Assembly: GCA_900316385.1 (NCBI GenBank)
Contig: ONCP01000001.1
Span: forward strand, 29,431-93,430
Length of the DNA: 64,000 nucleotides
Origin: an uncultured Eubacteriales bacterium
Lineage (GTDB): Bacteria > Bacillota > Clostridia > Oscillospirales > Acutalibacteraceae
Direction: 5' to 3'
Position numbers and translations under genes: made by a program. How positions within the stretch are numbered: position 1 is the first letter of the stretch; the number at the start of each line of letters is the position of its first letter. This document shows, one piece after another, positions 15,163-24,240 of the stretch. Under the pieces are notes generated by a model, which was given only the letters and a program-made list of their open reading frames with translations, made no database searches and was not told where the DNA came from.

Positions 15163-18100
15163 ATGAAATTGCGCAGAATTATTTCGATACTTCTCGCTGT
15201 CGCGCTGCTCAGCACAATGGCGGTCGTCGCGGCATACGCTGCCGACACCAACATTTCCTCTACTGGCGAATATGTCAATAAAAACAAGTACGAGGGCTCG
15301 AGCTATGTTTATAACGGCGACGACCTCGGCGCGACCTACACGCCCGGCGCCACGACCTGGAAGGTATGGTCTCCCGCCGCTACAAAGGTTCAGGTCAAGC
15401 TCTACAAAACGGGCTCCGACCGAGAGATGGGCGCCGCAGTTATCGGTACCTACGATCTTACAAAGGGCTCTAACTACGTTTGGTCGCTTACCAAGCAGGG
15501 CGATTTCAAGAATGTTTACTATACATATCTCGTAACCGCGGAGAACGCTTACGGAAGCGTTGTAACGAACGAGACTCAGGATATCTACTCCAAGGCTGTC
15601 GGCGTAAACGGCAACCGTTCGATGGTCGTTGATCTTGATTCGACCGACCCCGAGGGCTGGGAGAACGACAAGCACGTTTGTCACGACACCAAGACCAGAG
15701 CCAACGTCTGGGAGCTTCATATCCAGGACTTCTCTGCAGACCCCGATTCGGGCGTAAGCGAGAAGAACCGCGGTACCTACCTCGCGTTCACCGAGGGCGG
15801 CACCACCTACAAGAACGAGGGCAACTTTGCCACCTGTATGGACTATCTTGTTGAGAACAATATCAACACAGTCCAGCTGATGCCTTTCGCTGACTTTGAC
15901 GGAACCGACGAGGTCTACGGCAACAGCGTAGAGGATCGTAACTGGGGCTATAACCCGAAGAATTACAACGTTCCCGACGGCTCCTACTCCTCGAACGCTT
16001 ACGACGGCAACGTTCGTATCAACGAGGTCAAGCAGATGATCCAGGCGCTCCACGACCGCGGAATCTCCGTAGTAATGGACGTTGTTTATAACCACACAGC
16101 GGGCAGCGAGGGCTCCTGCTTCACCAAGACAGTTCCCGGTTATTACTACCGTATGCAGTCCGCTCTCGCGGGCGTTAACGGCTCGGGACAGGGCAACGAG
16201 CTCGCCTCCGACAAGGCGATGTGCCGCAACTTCATCGTTCAGTCGCTCAGATACTGGGCGGACGAGTATCACATCGACGGCTTCCGCTTTGACCTTATGG
16301 GCTGTATCGATATCCCGACCCTCAAGGCGGCTCGTCAGAACCTGAATCAGGTCAACAGCAACATCCTCCTCTACGGCGAGCCGTGGATCGGCGGAGATAT
16401 GACCTACAATCCCAGCGTTCCCTCGGAAAGCAACGCGACCTCTTGGGAGAAGGGCGTAGGCGGCTTCTCGGGTACATTCAGAACAGTGGGAAGCTATGTA
16501 AATAAGGACAAAAGCGCCACAGCCGCGACAATGCAGGGCTGGGTCGGCGGCGCTACCTCGGCGGATGGTATGAATACCGCCGAAAAGCTGGTTCAGGGTA
16601 TCCAGGGCAAGCTGATGGACGGCAGCGATCCTTCAAAGACGGTCAACTACCTTGACTGTCACGATAACCTCACTCTTTGGGATAAGCTCGTCGGAGCTTA
16701 TACAAAGACAGGCGAGGGTAAGGCTTCCGTAACATCCGCTACCAACGTAGACTCCACCTCGCAGGATGATATCCGCAAGCTCAAGCTCGGCGGACTTCTG
16801 GTAATGACCTCTCAGGGCATTACGTTTATGAACGCGGGTACTGAGTTTGCCCGTACAAAGCAGGGTCAGTGCAACTCCTACAACTCCCCCGACTATATTA
16901 TGAAGAATGGTGAGCGCGTAGCCATCAATATGCTGGACTGGAAGCGCGCGATCACATACAAAACAAGCGTAGATTACTACAAGGGCCTGCGCCAGATCAA
17001 CGAGGTTTACTCTCCGTTCAGCGACGACGGCAACACGATGAGAGGCACGATCAGCTTCATCAAGAGCAGCGGCACTACGATCGGTTACACGATCCGGAAC
17101 ACCGACGCCAACATCAACAAAGGCGAGTGGGGCAAGGTTGCTGTTCTTATGAACTCGGGCAGCTCCGCCGTTTCGTACTCCGTTCCCGGAAACTGGACGG
17201 TCGTAGCAAATGCCGACCAGGCAGGAGTTAAGAGTCTCGGCACCGCTTCGAACTCTTACAACGTTCCCGCTCACTCGGGCGCGATCCTCGTTGAGAGCTC
17301 CAACTTCAAGGATCTCTCCTCCAAATTCAGCTACGCTACTCTCACCACCAACCATTATCTCAACGGTGAGCTCTATAAGACAGAAAAGACAAAGTACCGC
17401 ACAGGCACCACCTACCGCGCGATCAAGAACGCAGAGCTTCTCAAGAAGAATGTCGTTACCAACACAGTCGGCACTCCCTCGGGCAAGATCTCAAGCGACG
17501 TGACCGTAAGCTACTACTATGAGTCCAACGGCAAGGCGCTTGCCGACCTTACCGTTCAGTATGTTGACGGTAAGGGCAAAAAGCTCACTCCCGATATGGT
17601 TTACTCGCTCGAGAAGAACGAGAACTATTCGATCCCCGTTTGCTCCGTTCAGGGCTATCAGCTCAACACCGACAAGTATCCCGCCGAAACAACAGGCGTA
17701 TTCGAGGGCGAGGATAAGACGATCACCTTTACCTACAAGAACCTTACTTCCTCAAATATAATCGTTCATTATTACAAGAGCAGCGTTATCGACGGAAATC
17801 CGCTTTGCTACGCTTACACAGACGACGGCTATAAACCGCTCGGCGAGTGGACTGAACAATCAAAGCAGAGAATGACAAAGGATACCGCTCAGGGCAACGG
17901 CTGGTGGAAGATCACCGTGCCCGTAGCTTCCGCGAACATTATGTTCCACGGCGTTAACGGCGGTCAGGAGCCCGGTCAGAACGAGCCAGGATATGTTGCC
18001 TCGGGCGAGGTTTACATCAAGGATCACGTAATGACTATCACTCCGACTCTCGTTGTTTCTCACATCAACGTCTACACGGGCGAAAAGATGAAGCCCGACG

Positions 18101-18531
18101 AGGTCAAGACAGAGAAGCATCTCAACACCGATCAGTACACCACCTCGGCCGACTCGTCTATCGCCGATAAGCTCTACGCCGCTCCCGCGAACGCCAACGG
18201 CTTCTACACGGCGGGTACTACAAACATCGTTTACCTCTATGAGGGCGAAAAGCCCACCCCGCCCACCGAGCCTCCGACAATCGTTGTGGCAAGGTATCTC
18301 ACGGGTGACGCCACCTGCGACGGCAAGGTAGATATCGACGACGTAACATATATCCAGCTCAATCTCGTGAATTACGTTCTCTTTGACGACAACAACAACC
18401 GCAACGCCGACGTTGACGGCAGCAAGACGATCACGATCCGCGACGCAAACTACATCCAGCGTTATCTCGCGAACATCAACACTCCGTACGAGATAAACAA
18501 AGAGGTTGTGGTGACCGCGCCTGCAAACTGA
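15163..18531 (+). CDS. Secreted type I pullulanase with dockerin (GH13)
   Basis: 1122 residues from ATG behind AGGAG. The signal peptide is 1-26 (ending AYA). A CBM48-like domain (about 45-135, TTWKVWSPAATKVQVKLY) precedes a GH13 barrel with the pullulanase signature NWGYNPKNYNVPDGSYS. The catalytic residues are D377 (GFRFDLMG), E406 (YGEPW) and D501 (LDCHDN). MucBP-like repeats, a CBM26-like starch-binding module (about 865-965) and another MucBP-like unit follow. A Pro/Thr linker leads to a C-terminal dockerin at about 1044-1108, with two calcium loops (DATCDGKVDIDDVTYIQ and DVDGSKTITIRDANYIQ). It cleaves alpha-1,6 branches of amylopectin and pullulan outside the cell, presumably bound to a cohesin. 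Confidence 0.93.
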   Translation: MKLRRIISILLAVALLSTMAVVAAYAADTNISSTGEYVNKNKYEGSSYVYNGDDLGATYTPGATTWKVWSPAATKVQVKLYKTGSDREMGAAVIGTYDLTKGSNYVWSLTKQGDFKNVYYTYLVTAENAYGSVVTNETQDIYSKAVGVNGNRSMVVDLDSTDPEGWENDKHVCHDTKTRANVWELHIQDFSADPDSGVSEKNRGTYLAFTEGGTTYKNEGNFATCMDYLVENNINTVQLMPFADFDGTDEVYGNSVEDRNWGYNPKNYNVPDGSYSSNAYDGNVRINEVKQMIQALHDRGISVVMDVVYNHTAGSEGSCFTKTVPGYYYRMQSALAGVNGSGQGNELASDKAMCRNFIVQSLRYWADEYHIDGFRFDLMGCIDIPTLKAARQNLNQVNSNILLYGEPWIGGDMTYNPSVPSESNATSWEKGVGGFSGTFRTVGSYVNKDKSATAATMQGWVGGATSADGMNTAEKLVQGIQGKLMDGSDPSKTVNYLDCHDNLTLWDKLVGAYTKTGEGKASVTSATNVDSTSQDDIRKLKLGGLLVMTSQGITFMNAGTEFARTKQGQCNSYNSPDYIMKNGERVAINMLDWKRAITYKTSVDYYKGLRQINEVYSPFSDDGNTMRGTISFIKSSGTTIGYTIRNTDANINKGEWGKVAVLMNSGSSAVSYSVPGNWTVVANADQAGVKSLGTASNSYNVPAHSGAILVESSNFKDLSSKFSYATLTTNHYLNGELYKTEKTKYRTGTTYRAIKNAELLKKNVVTNTVGTPSGKISSDVTVSYYYESNGKALADLTVQYVDGKGKKLTPDMVYSLEKNENYSIPVCSVQGYQLNTDKYPAETTGVFEGEDKTITFTYKNLTSSNIIVHYYKSSVIDGNPLCYAYTDDGYKPLGEWTEQSKQRMTKDTAQGNGWWKITVPVASANIMFHGVNGGQEPGQNEPGYVASGEVYIKDHVMTITPTLVVSHINVYTGEKMKPDEVKTEKHLNTDQYTTSADSSIADKLYAAPANANGFYTAGTTNIVYLYEGEKPTPPTEPPTIVVARYLTGDATCDGKVDIDDVTYIQLNLVNYVLFDDNNNRNADVDGSKTITIRDANYIQRYLANINTPYEINKEVVVTAPAN

Positions 18532-18546
18532 GAATTTAACAGATAA

Positions 18547-18572
18547 GCGGGCGGCAGAGCCGCCCGCTTTTT
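18547..18572 (+). terminator. Terminator of pullulanase
   Basis: Stem GCGGGCGGC / GCCGCCCGC, loop AGA, then five T. Confidence 0.92.
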
Positions 18573-18675
18573 GTTTCCGTGGTAATTATGTTCACGGATA
18601 ACAGAGAAATCTACCGTAATTCCTGTTGAGTCCGTTTCGCGCGGATCCAAAAAAGTTACATAGTGGGGTAAAAAA

Positions 18676-20574
18676 ATGATAAAAAGATTTACATTGGGCT
18701 CGCCGATCGACACCGACGCGGTGGTCGGGAGGCTTCCCGTAACGGATATTTCCGAATTTCCGCTCGCGCTGGAAACAGGCGAAAAAACAGTCATCAGCTT
18801 TGATTTGCGTGACGGCGAGATGATCTTCGGCCTCGGCGAGGCGATCCGCGGTATAAACAAGCGCGGCTGGATCTACGAGAGCTGGTGCTCTGACGAAACC
18901 AACCACACCGAGGACAAAAAAGCGCTCTACGGCGCGCACAACTTTATTATTATCGAAAACAGATTCGCGCTTTTTGTGGATTTCGCGGGCAAAATCGAGT
19001 GGGACCTCGGCTATGAAAGCCCCTCAAGGGCGAAAATCACGCTTGACGGCTCTGACGCGGATATTTACTATATCACAGGCAAGGCTCCGCGCGATATGGC
19101 GATCCGATTCCGCGGACTCATCGGCAAAAGCTACATTCCGCCGCGCTGGGCGTTCGGATATCAGCAGAGCTGCTGGGGCTACGCCAAGGAGAGCGACTTT
19201 GTCGCCGTGCGCGACCGTCATCGCGAGAACAAGCTTCCTCTCGACGCGATCTATATGGACATCGACTATATGGACAGCTTCAAGGACTTTACCGTCAACA
19301 GCGAGCGCTTCCCCGACTTTCAGGCGTTCGTCGATGATATGAAAGCGAGCAACATCCACCTTGTCCCGATAATCGACGCGGGAGTAAAGCGCGAAAAGGG
19401 CTATTCCGTCTATGACGAGGGCAGCGAGCGCGGTTATTTCTGCACCGATAAGGATGGCGAGGAGTTCCAGTGCGGCGTGTGGCCCGGCATAGTCGGTCTG
19501 CCCGATTTTCTCAATCCCGACGCGCGTGAGTGGTTCGGCTCAAAGTACGACGCGCTCCTTGATTACGGTATCGACGGCTTCTGGAACGATATGAACGAGC
19601 CCGCGCTCTTTTACTCAAAGCAGGGACTCGAAAGCGCGGTCAAAAAGCTTCAGGCGATTGACCCTGACACTATGGATATATGGGGCTTTTTCGAAATGCG
19701 AAACGTGCTTTTCGGAATGCAGAACAGCTACTCCGACTACTGCTCGATCTACCACGATCTCGGCGGGAGGCGCGTCTGTCACAAGGACGTCCACAATATC
19801 TACGGCGCGTTTATGACGCGCGCCGCGGCTGAGTATTTTGAGAAAAAATACGGCAAAGAGAAGGTACTGATGTTCTCCCGAGCCTCGTATATCGGCACGC
19901 ACCGTTACAGCGGCATATGGTTTGGCGACAACTTCAGCTGGTGGTCGCATATCCTGCTCAACCTCAAGCTTTTGCCGTCCGCCAATATGTGCGGCTATCT
20001 TTACTGCGGCGCCGACCTCGGCGGCTTCAACAACAACGTCACGCCCGACCTGCTGCTTCGCTGGCTTGCGCTCGGCGTTTTTACGCCGCTTATGCGCAAC
20101 CACCGCGCGCTCGGAACACGCGCTCAGGAGGCGTACAGCTTTGAGAACGTATCCGATTTCGCGGACGTTCTAGCCGTGCGTTACAGACTGTTGCCGTATC
20201 TTTACGAGGCGTTCAGAAGGGCGAGCGACGAGGACGATATGCTTTTCCGTCCGCTCGCGTTCGACTATCCCGACGACAAGATCGCGCGCGAGACCGAGGA
20301 TCAGCTTATGCTTTCGGACGAGTGTATGATAGCGCCCGTGTACGAGCAGAACAGGCTGGGCAGAACCGTTTACCTTCCCGAGGATATGACGCTTCTCAGG
20401 CTCAGCGGCGAGCGTGTGGACAGAACGGAGCTCAAAAAGGGCGTTCATTATATCGACGTCGCGCTCAATGAGGTACCGCTATTCCTCAAAAAAGGCAAAA
20501 AAATCACCCTAGCCGAGCCCGCGCTCAATACAGAGGAGCTTGACTGGGAAACCTTGGAGATAATCGAAGGCTGA
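18676..20574 (+). CDS. GH31 alpha-glucosidase, cytoplasmic
   Basis: 632 residues with no signal peptide. An N-terminal beta-sandwich (FGLGEAIRGINKRG) precedes the GH31 barrel. The nucleophile is D305 in GFWNDMNEP and the acid/base is D418 in GIWFGDNFSWW. AIYMDIDYMD is the usual strand 3 motif. It should release glucose from the non-reducing end of maltooligosaccharides or isomaltose imported after extracellular starch cleavage; xylosidase activity cannot be excluded. An insert with CHKDVHNIYGAFMTRAAAEYF precedes the acid/base segment, as in standard alpha-glucosidases. It lies 144 nt after the pullulanase, beyond that gene's terminator. Confidence 0.9.
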   Translation: MIKRFTLGSPIDTDAVVGRLPVTDISEFPLALETGEKTVISFDLRDGEMIFGLGEAIRGINKRGWIYESWCSDETNHTEDKKALYGAHNFIIIENRFALFVDFAGKIEWDLGYESPSRAKITLDGSDADIYYITGKAPRDMAIRFRGLIGKSYIPPRWAFGYQQSCWGYAKESDFVAVRDRHRENKLPLDAIYMDIDYMDSFKDFTVNSERFPDFQAFVDDMKASNIHLVPIIDAGVKREKGYSVYDEGSERGYFCTDKDGEEFQCGVWPGIVGLPDFLNPDAREWFGSKYDALLDYGIDGFWNDMNEPALFYSKQGLESAVKKLQAIDPDTMDIWGFFEMRNVLFGMQNSYSDYCSIYHDLGGRRVCHKDVHNIYGAFMTRAAAEYFEKKYGKEKVLMFSRASYIGTHRYSGIWFGDNFSWWSHILLNLKLLPSANMCGYLYCGADLGGFNNNVTPDLLLRWLALGVFTPLMRNHRALGTRAQEAYSFENVSDFADVLAVRYRLLPYLYEAFRRASDEDDMLFRPLAFDYPDDKIARETEDQLMLSDECMIAPVYEQNRLGRTVYLPEDMTLLRLSGERVDRTELKKGVHYIDVALNEVPLFLKKGKKITLAEPALNTEELDWETLEIIEG

Positions 20575-20662
20575 CGCGATAAAAAAACTAAAAAACTTGT
20601 ATGATATCGCGCGTTTGTTTCGTCTTTATTTATAGGTAAAAAACGCGAAGGAAGGAATATCA

Positions 20663-22117
20663 ATGAAAAAGCTGTTATCAATGATCTCCGTCGGTCTTAC
20701 GGCGGCTGTGCTGCTCAGCGCGGCTTTGATACCCGTATCGGCGCTTTCGGCGCCGAGGCTCAAGGCGGTGAATGTCGCCAAGGGCGTTAAGCTGAGCTGG
20801 AGCAAGCCGAAGGGCGCGAAAAAGTACGTGGTTTCGCGAAGGCTCGCGTCCGCAAAGAAATCCACAAAGATAAAGACGCTCACCGCCTCGGGCTTTGTCG
20901 ACTCAAAGGCTGAGGCGGGGAAGAAGTACGTTTACACGGTCAAGGCTGTCGGCGGCAGCGGCAGCGCGGTTTCCTCAAGGGTCGCGATAGTACGTCTCAA
21001 GGCGCCGACAGGCGTGAAGCTCAAAAAAATAAAGAGCGAGAACATTGAAGAATACTATGATCTGACGTGGAAAAGGTCCGCGGGCGCGAAGGAATACGTG
21101 ATCTACTGCGCCAAGCTCACAGGCTCAAAAACAGGCAAGTACAAGAAGTACGAAACCACGACGGGCACGACTATCCAGATTTGGGACAAGAGCGACGGCA
21201 ATTATTACCGCTTTAAGGTCAAGGCGGTCAGCGGCTCGTCTGAAAGCGCGTTTTCTTCCGCATCGGGAAAGTTCGGCGCGCTGAACGGCGTTTCCGCGAT
21301 CGTGTCGCACACGCCCGACTACAAGGGCGTGAGGATAAGCTGGTATGAATGCGAGGGCGCCAAGGGCTACAAGGTCTACCGCGCGCAGGGCAGAAAAGGC
21401 AAATACAGCGTCATCAAAAAGGGTGCGTTCAAGACCGTTAAGCTCGAGGGAGGCTTTAAGCAGTATTATTACGACGACAAAGCCGTCAAGGACGGCGTGC
21501 GCTATTCTTATTATGTGATCGCGTACTCGGGCTCGATCGCTTCGCCGAGAGAGGGCGGCTACGGCTTCGACGACGTCGTTTATCACGCTTATGACGTAGG
21601 CGTTCAGGTTGGCGAGACCTACACGAATCTTTCCTCGCTGTTCACCTCGGCGAGAGCTATCGACAGCAAGGCGACACTGACCTCAGAGGACCCCACGATC
21701 GCGGGCGTAGACATCGCCAAGAAGAAGGACGGCTCCTATGAGGTCAAGCTTATCGGGATCACCGAGGGCTATACCTATCTTAATCTCAAGGTGTCCGACG
21801 GGCTGAGCAGCGAGAGATTGAGAGTTTGGGTGAGCCCCGACCCCGTCTACGACATTGTGATGAACGTCGGCGACGTTGAGCCCTTTGACGCGCTTTTGAT
21901 GTACGAAATGATGTCGGGCGAGGGCGATGAGGATGTCTTGACGATTTCCGTGACAAGCTCTGACAAAAGCGTCGTAAAAATTCTTGAGCCCGCAAAGGCG
22001 ACCGCCAAGATGAAGGCGCTCGCCTCGGGAACGGCGGTCGTGACCGTTAAATTGACCCTTGAGTATTACGACATAAAGGCGTCCGACAAGGCGACATACA
22101 GAGTCAAGGTCAAATGA
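20663..22117 (+). CDS. Secreted protein with FN3-like and Ig-like repeats
   Basis: 484 residues. The signal peptide is 1-28 (ends SALS). Three fibronectin type III-like units follow (about 30-110, 112-205, 207-300), each with the W-x-x-x-x-GAK-x-Y-x-V/I core (LSWSKPKGAKKYVV, LTWKRSAGAKEYVI, ISWYECEGAKGYKV). Two bacterial Ig-like stretches come next (about 310-395 and 400-484), the last ending in a KATYRVKVK strand. There is no dockerin, LPXTG or S-layer domain in the sequence. It is probably a surface or extracellular binding/spacer protein. Its position after the starch genes is suggestive only. GAAGGAAGG precedes ATG. Confidence 0.7.
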   Translation: MKKLLSMISVGLTAAVLLSAALIPVSALSAPRLKAVNVAKGVKLSWSKPKGAKKYVVSRRLASAKKSTKIKTLTASGFVDSKAEAGKKYVYTVKAVGGSGSAVSSRVAIVRLKAPTGVKLKKIKSENIEEYYDLTWKRSAGAKEYVIYCAKLTGSKTGKYKKYETTTGTTIQIWDKSDGNYYRFKVKAVSGSSESAFSSASGKFGALNGVSAIVSHTPDYKGVRISWYECEGAKGYKVYRAQGRKGKYSVIKKGAFKTVKLEGGFKQYYYDDKAVKDGVRYSYYVIAYSGSIASPREGGYGFDDVVYHAYDVGVQVGETYTNLSSLFTSARAIDSKATLTSEDPTIAGVDIAKKKDGSYEVKLIGITEGYTYLNLKVSDGLSSERLRVWVSPDPVYDIVMNVGDVEPFDALLMYEMMSGEGDEDVLTISVTSSDKSVVKILEPAKATAKMKALASGTAVVTVKLTLEYYDIKASDKATYRVKVK

Positions 22118-22150
22118 CCCGCCGCGTACAATAGGATAGAAAAAAGAGAG

Positions 22151-22178
22151 CGGAATGCTTTTTGGCATTCCGCTTTGC
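22151..22178 (+). terminator. Terminator of the FN3-repeat gene
   Basis: Stem GCGGAATGC / GCATTCCGC with a TTTTTG loop, weak T tail. Confidence 0.65.
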
Positions 22179-22193
22179 TTGTGTGAGAATATT

Positions 22194-22985
22194 TTAATCG
22201 TTATTACCTTTTTTGACAGCTGACGTGATCGCGTAGTAGAGCGGAATCGTCAGGTAGGCGATCCAGCCCCATGCCCAGCCGTTGAAAAGAAAGCCTGTGA
22301 TCATCTGGAACACAACGCACAGCACGGGATATGCGAAGTGGGTGGGGTTGCGCTTGTAGATCGCGTCGACAAGCGAATGGTAAAGCGGAATAGCGAGAAA
22401 GCTTATCCACGACAGAGCCCAGCCGCAGAGCGCGCCCGAAAAGCCCCAGATAAAGAACACCGCCAGTGAGATCGCCCAAACAGGAATGGCGTTGGCGATA
22501 TTTCTTTTGTGTTTGCGCTTTTCAAGCTCCTCGTCAACCATTACCCTTCCGTTTTCGTCGGTGTAGGCTCTCACCTTTTCGCCGTCGTGAACGTAGATCC
22601 CGTCCCAGCCGACGTGTACCTTGGAGCCGTCCTTTGAGTCAACGTGGATACCTTTTTTAAAGCCAATGTCCACCTTGTCGCCGTTTTTTGAGTCAACGTG
22701 CAGACCGTTCTTAAAGGAAACGCGATCCTCCTCAACATATTTCGTGTTGCTGTCGGGCTCAGGCTTTTCATTGTCAACGGGAGTTTCACCTTTAATAAGC
22801 TCGTCAAGGGACACGCCGTATACCTCGGCGAGCCTGATGAGATTGTCGGTGTCGGGCGAAGCCTCCGCGCGCTCCCATTTGGAAACCGCCTGACGGCTTA
22901 CTCCGATCTTTTCCGCAAGCTCCTCCTGCGAGAGATTGTTCTTCTTTCTGTAATCAAGTAATCTGTTTGCTGTAACGATATTCAT
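22194..22985 (-). CDS. XRE-family regulator with C-terminal membrane domain
   Basis: 263 residues with AGGAGG 7 nt before ATG. A Cro/CI helix-turn-helix is at about 5-62 (LSQEELAEKIGVSRQAVSKWERAEASP). A linker carries three copies of a short beta-like motif: KNGLHVDSKNGDKVDIG, KKGIHVDSKDGSKVHVG and WDGIYVHDGEKV (about 92-140). Four hydrophobic helices follow (about 165-258). This architecture suggests a membrane-tethered repressor that senses an envelope cue. The target is unknown; the GC-rich inverted repeat GCAACC-cgc-GGTTGC at 23065-23079, 80 nt upstream, could be an operator. Confidence 0.8.
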   Translation of the reverse strand: MNIVTANRLLDYRKKNNLSQEELAEKIGVSRQAVSKWERAEASPDTDNLIRLAEVYGVSLDELIKGETPVDNEKPEPDSNTKYVEEDRVSFKNGLHVDSKNGDKVDIGFKKGIHVDSKDGSKVHVGWDGIYVHDGEKVRAYTDENGRVMVDEELEKRKHKRNIANAIPVWAISLAVFFIWGFSGALCGWALSWISFLAIPLYHSLVDAIYKRNPTHFAYPVLCVVFQMITGFLFNGWAWGWIAYLTIPLYYAITSAVKKGNND

Positions 22986-23094
22986 AATAGCTTCCTCCTT
23001 GGATTTCTGAGGCTATTATACAAAATCCAATCGGTTGCGGCTATACATTCGGGTTTTCAAGCCCGCAACCCGCGGTTGCGAAGCGCAAAATCCG

Positions 23095-24105
23095 CTATTT
23101 CTTATAGATAAATCCGAGCTTCTTCATATTGAGCCCGACTCTCGCCTTGAGGAACTTGTTCCAAAGGGACATTCCCGCTTTAGAGAGTGCCCGCGCTCTC
23201 GAGTTTGCTTTCGTAAACTTCGAGCCGCTTTTATGCTTAAGCTTAAGCTTCGCGGTGTTGACGGTTGTACCCTTTTTGTAGCTCTTTTCATAACATGAGA
23301 AGGGGTTATTTCTGTCGTATTGTACCACTCTTTTACCAGATTTATACAGAGCAGGGTACAAACCTTCCTCATAGTCGAATAAGCCGTTAGTATTCGCGGC
23401 AGGCACGCCAATGAACATATTTACATATTTATTTTTGGAGTCATAATTCGCCCAGAGAACGTATCCGTCCTCATACCATTTTATATAGTAACTGTTTGTA
23501 TTTGTATCTTTTGTTCCGTTCTTTTTGAGGTAGTTCGCAAGCTTGGTGTACGCCGAGACCTTCTTTTTTGCCTTAACGGTTATTTTGCAGGTATACTTCT
23601 TTTTGCCGTACTTGGCGGTGATAGTCGCCTTGCCCGCTTTTTTTGCCTTGACCTTGCCCTTACTTACGGTGGAAATCTTCTTGTTGGAGGTGCTCCACTT
23701 AACCTTGGACGCCTTGGCGTTTTTTAATTTAAGCGTGAGAGTCTTGCCGACGGTCAGCGAGGCGGATTTTTTGCTCAGCGAGATTTTCTTGGCGGCTGCC
23801 TTTACGGTCACCTTTACGCCGTAGAGCTTGCTGTTCCACCATGTGGTTACGGTGCAGGTGCCCGCTTTTTTGCCCGTTACTTTGCCCGTGGCGGTAACCG
23901 TTGCTATCGAGGGGTCTGTGCTCTCCCAAATGGTGTCGAGCTTGGCTCCCGTATTCGGGTCGGTGAGGCTTACGTTCGCCGTCTGACCAACCTTTAAGGT
24001 TTTAGTCATTAGTATTTTTATATCAGCCGCCAGCGCTGTTGACGCGGCGCACGCGCCCAGAAGCATTATAAGCGCAAGTGTGATCGATATAACTTTTTTT
24101 GTCAT
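23095..24105 (-). CDS. Secreted Ig-like (BIG2) protein
   Basis: 336 residues. The signal peptide is 1-27 (ends ALA). Two BIG2-like domains follow: about 34-100 (TIWESTDPSIATVTATGKVTGKKAGTCTV, read in parts) and 108-180 (KVKWSTSNKKISTVSKGKVKAKKAGKATI, read in parts). The C-terminal half (200-336) is a separate lysine-rich domain with KWYEDGYVLWANYD and NPFSCYEKSYKKGTTV that I do not recognise. The basic charge suggests binding to cell wall polymers. It resembles the Ig-like region of the cohesin-like protein at 42519-43880. AAAGGAG precedes ATG. Confidence 0.7.
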   Translation of the reverse strand: MTKKVISITLALIMLLGACAASTALAADIKILMTKTLKVGQTANVSLTDPNTGAKLDTIWESTDPSIATVTATGKVTGKKAGTCTVTTWWNSKLYGVKVTVKAAAKKISLSKKSASLTVGKTLTLKLKNAKASKVKWSTSNKKISTVSKGKVKAKKAGKATITAKYGKKKYTCKITVKAKKKVSAYTKLANYLKKNGTKDTNTNSYYIKWYEDGYVLWANYDSKNKYVNMFIGVPAANTNGLFDYEEGLYPALYKSGKRVVQYDRNNPFSCYEKSYKKGTTVNTAKLKLKHKSGSKFTKANSRARALSKAGMSLWNKFLKARVGLNMKKLGFIYKK

Positions 24106-24182
24106 AGGAATCTCTCCTTTCGTTTATTATCCTGATTATAACATATGTAAGGGATTATTAATACTGGCATATATAATAAAAC

Positions 24183-24220
24183 AAAAAGTCGGCTGTTGTG
24201 CATAATAACCAACAGCCGAC
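24183..24220 (-). terminator. Terminator of phosphohexose mutase gene
   Basis: Stem GTCGGCTGTTG / CAACAGCCGAC (11 bp) followed on the minus strand by five T. Confidence 0.9.
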
Positions 24221-24240
24221 CGTTGCGCAAATGCATAAAG

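Noticed and set aside
24183..24220. Hairpin as a phage attachment site
   Set aside because: Perfect stem followed by T run directly after the mutase gene is a standard terminator.
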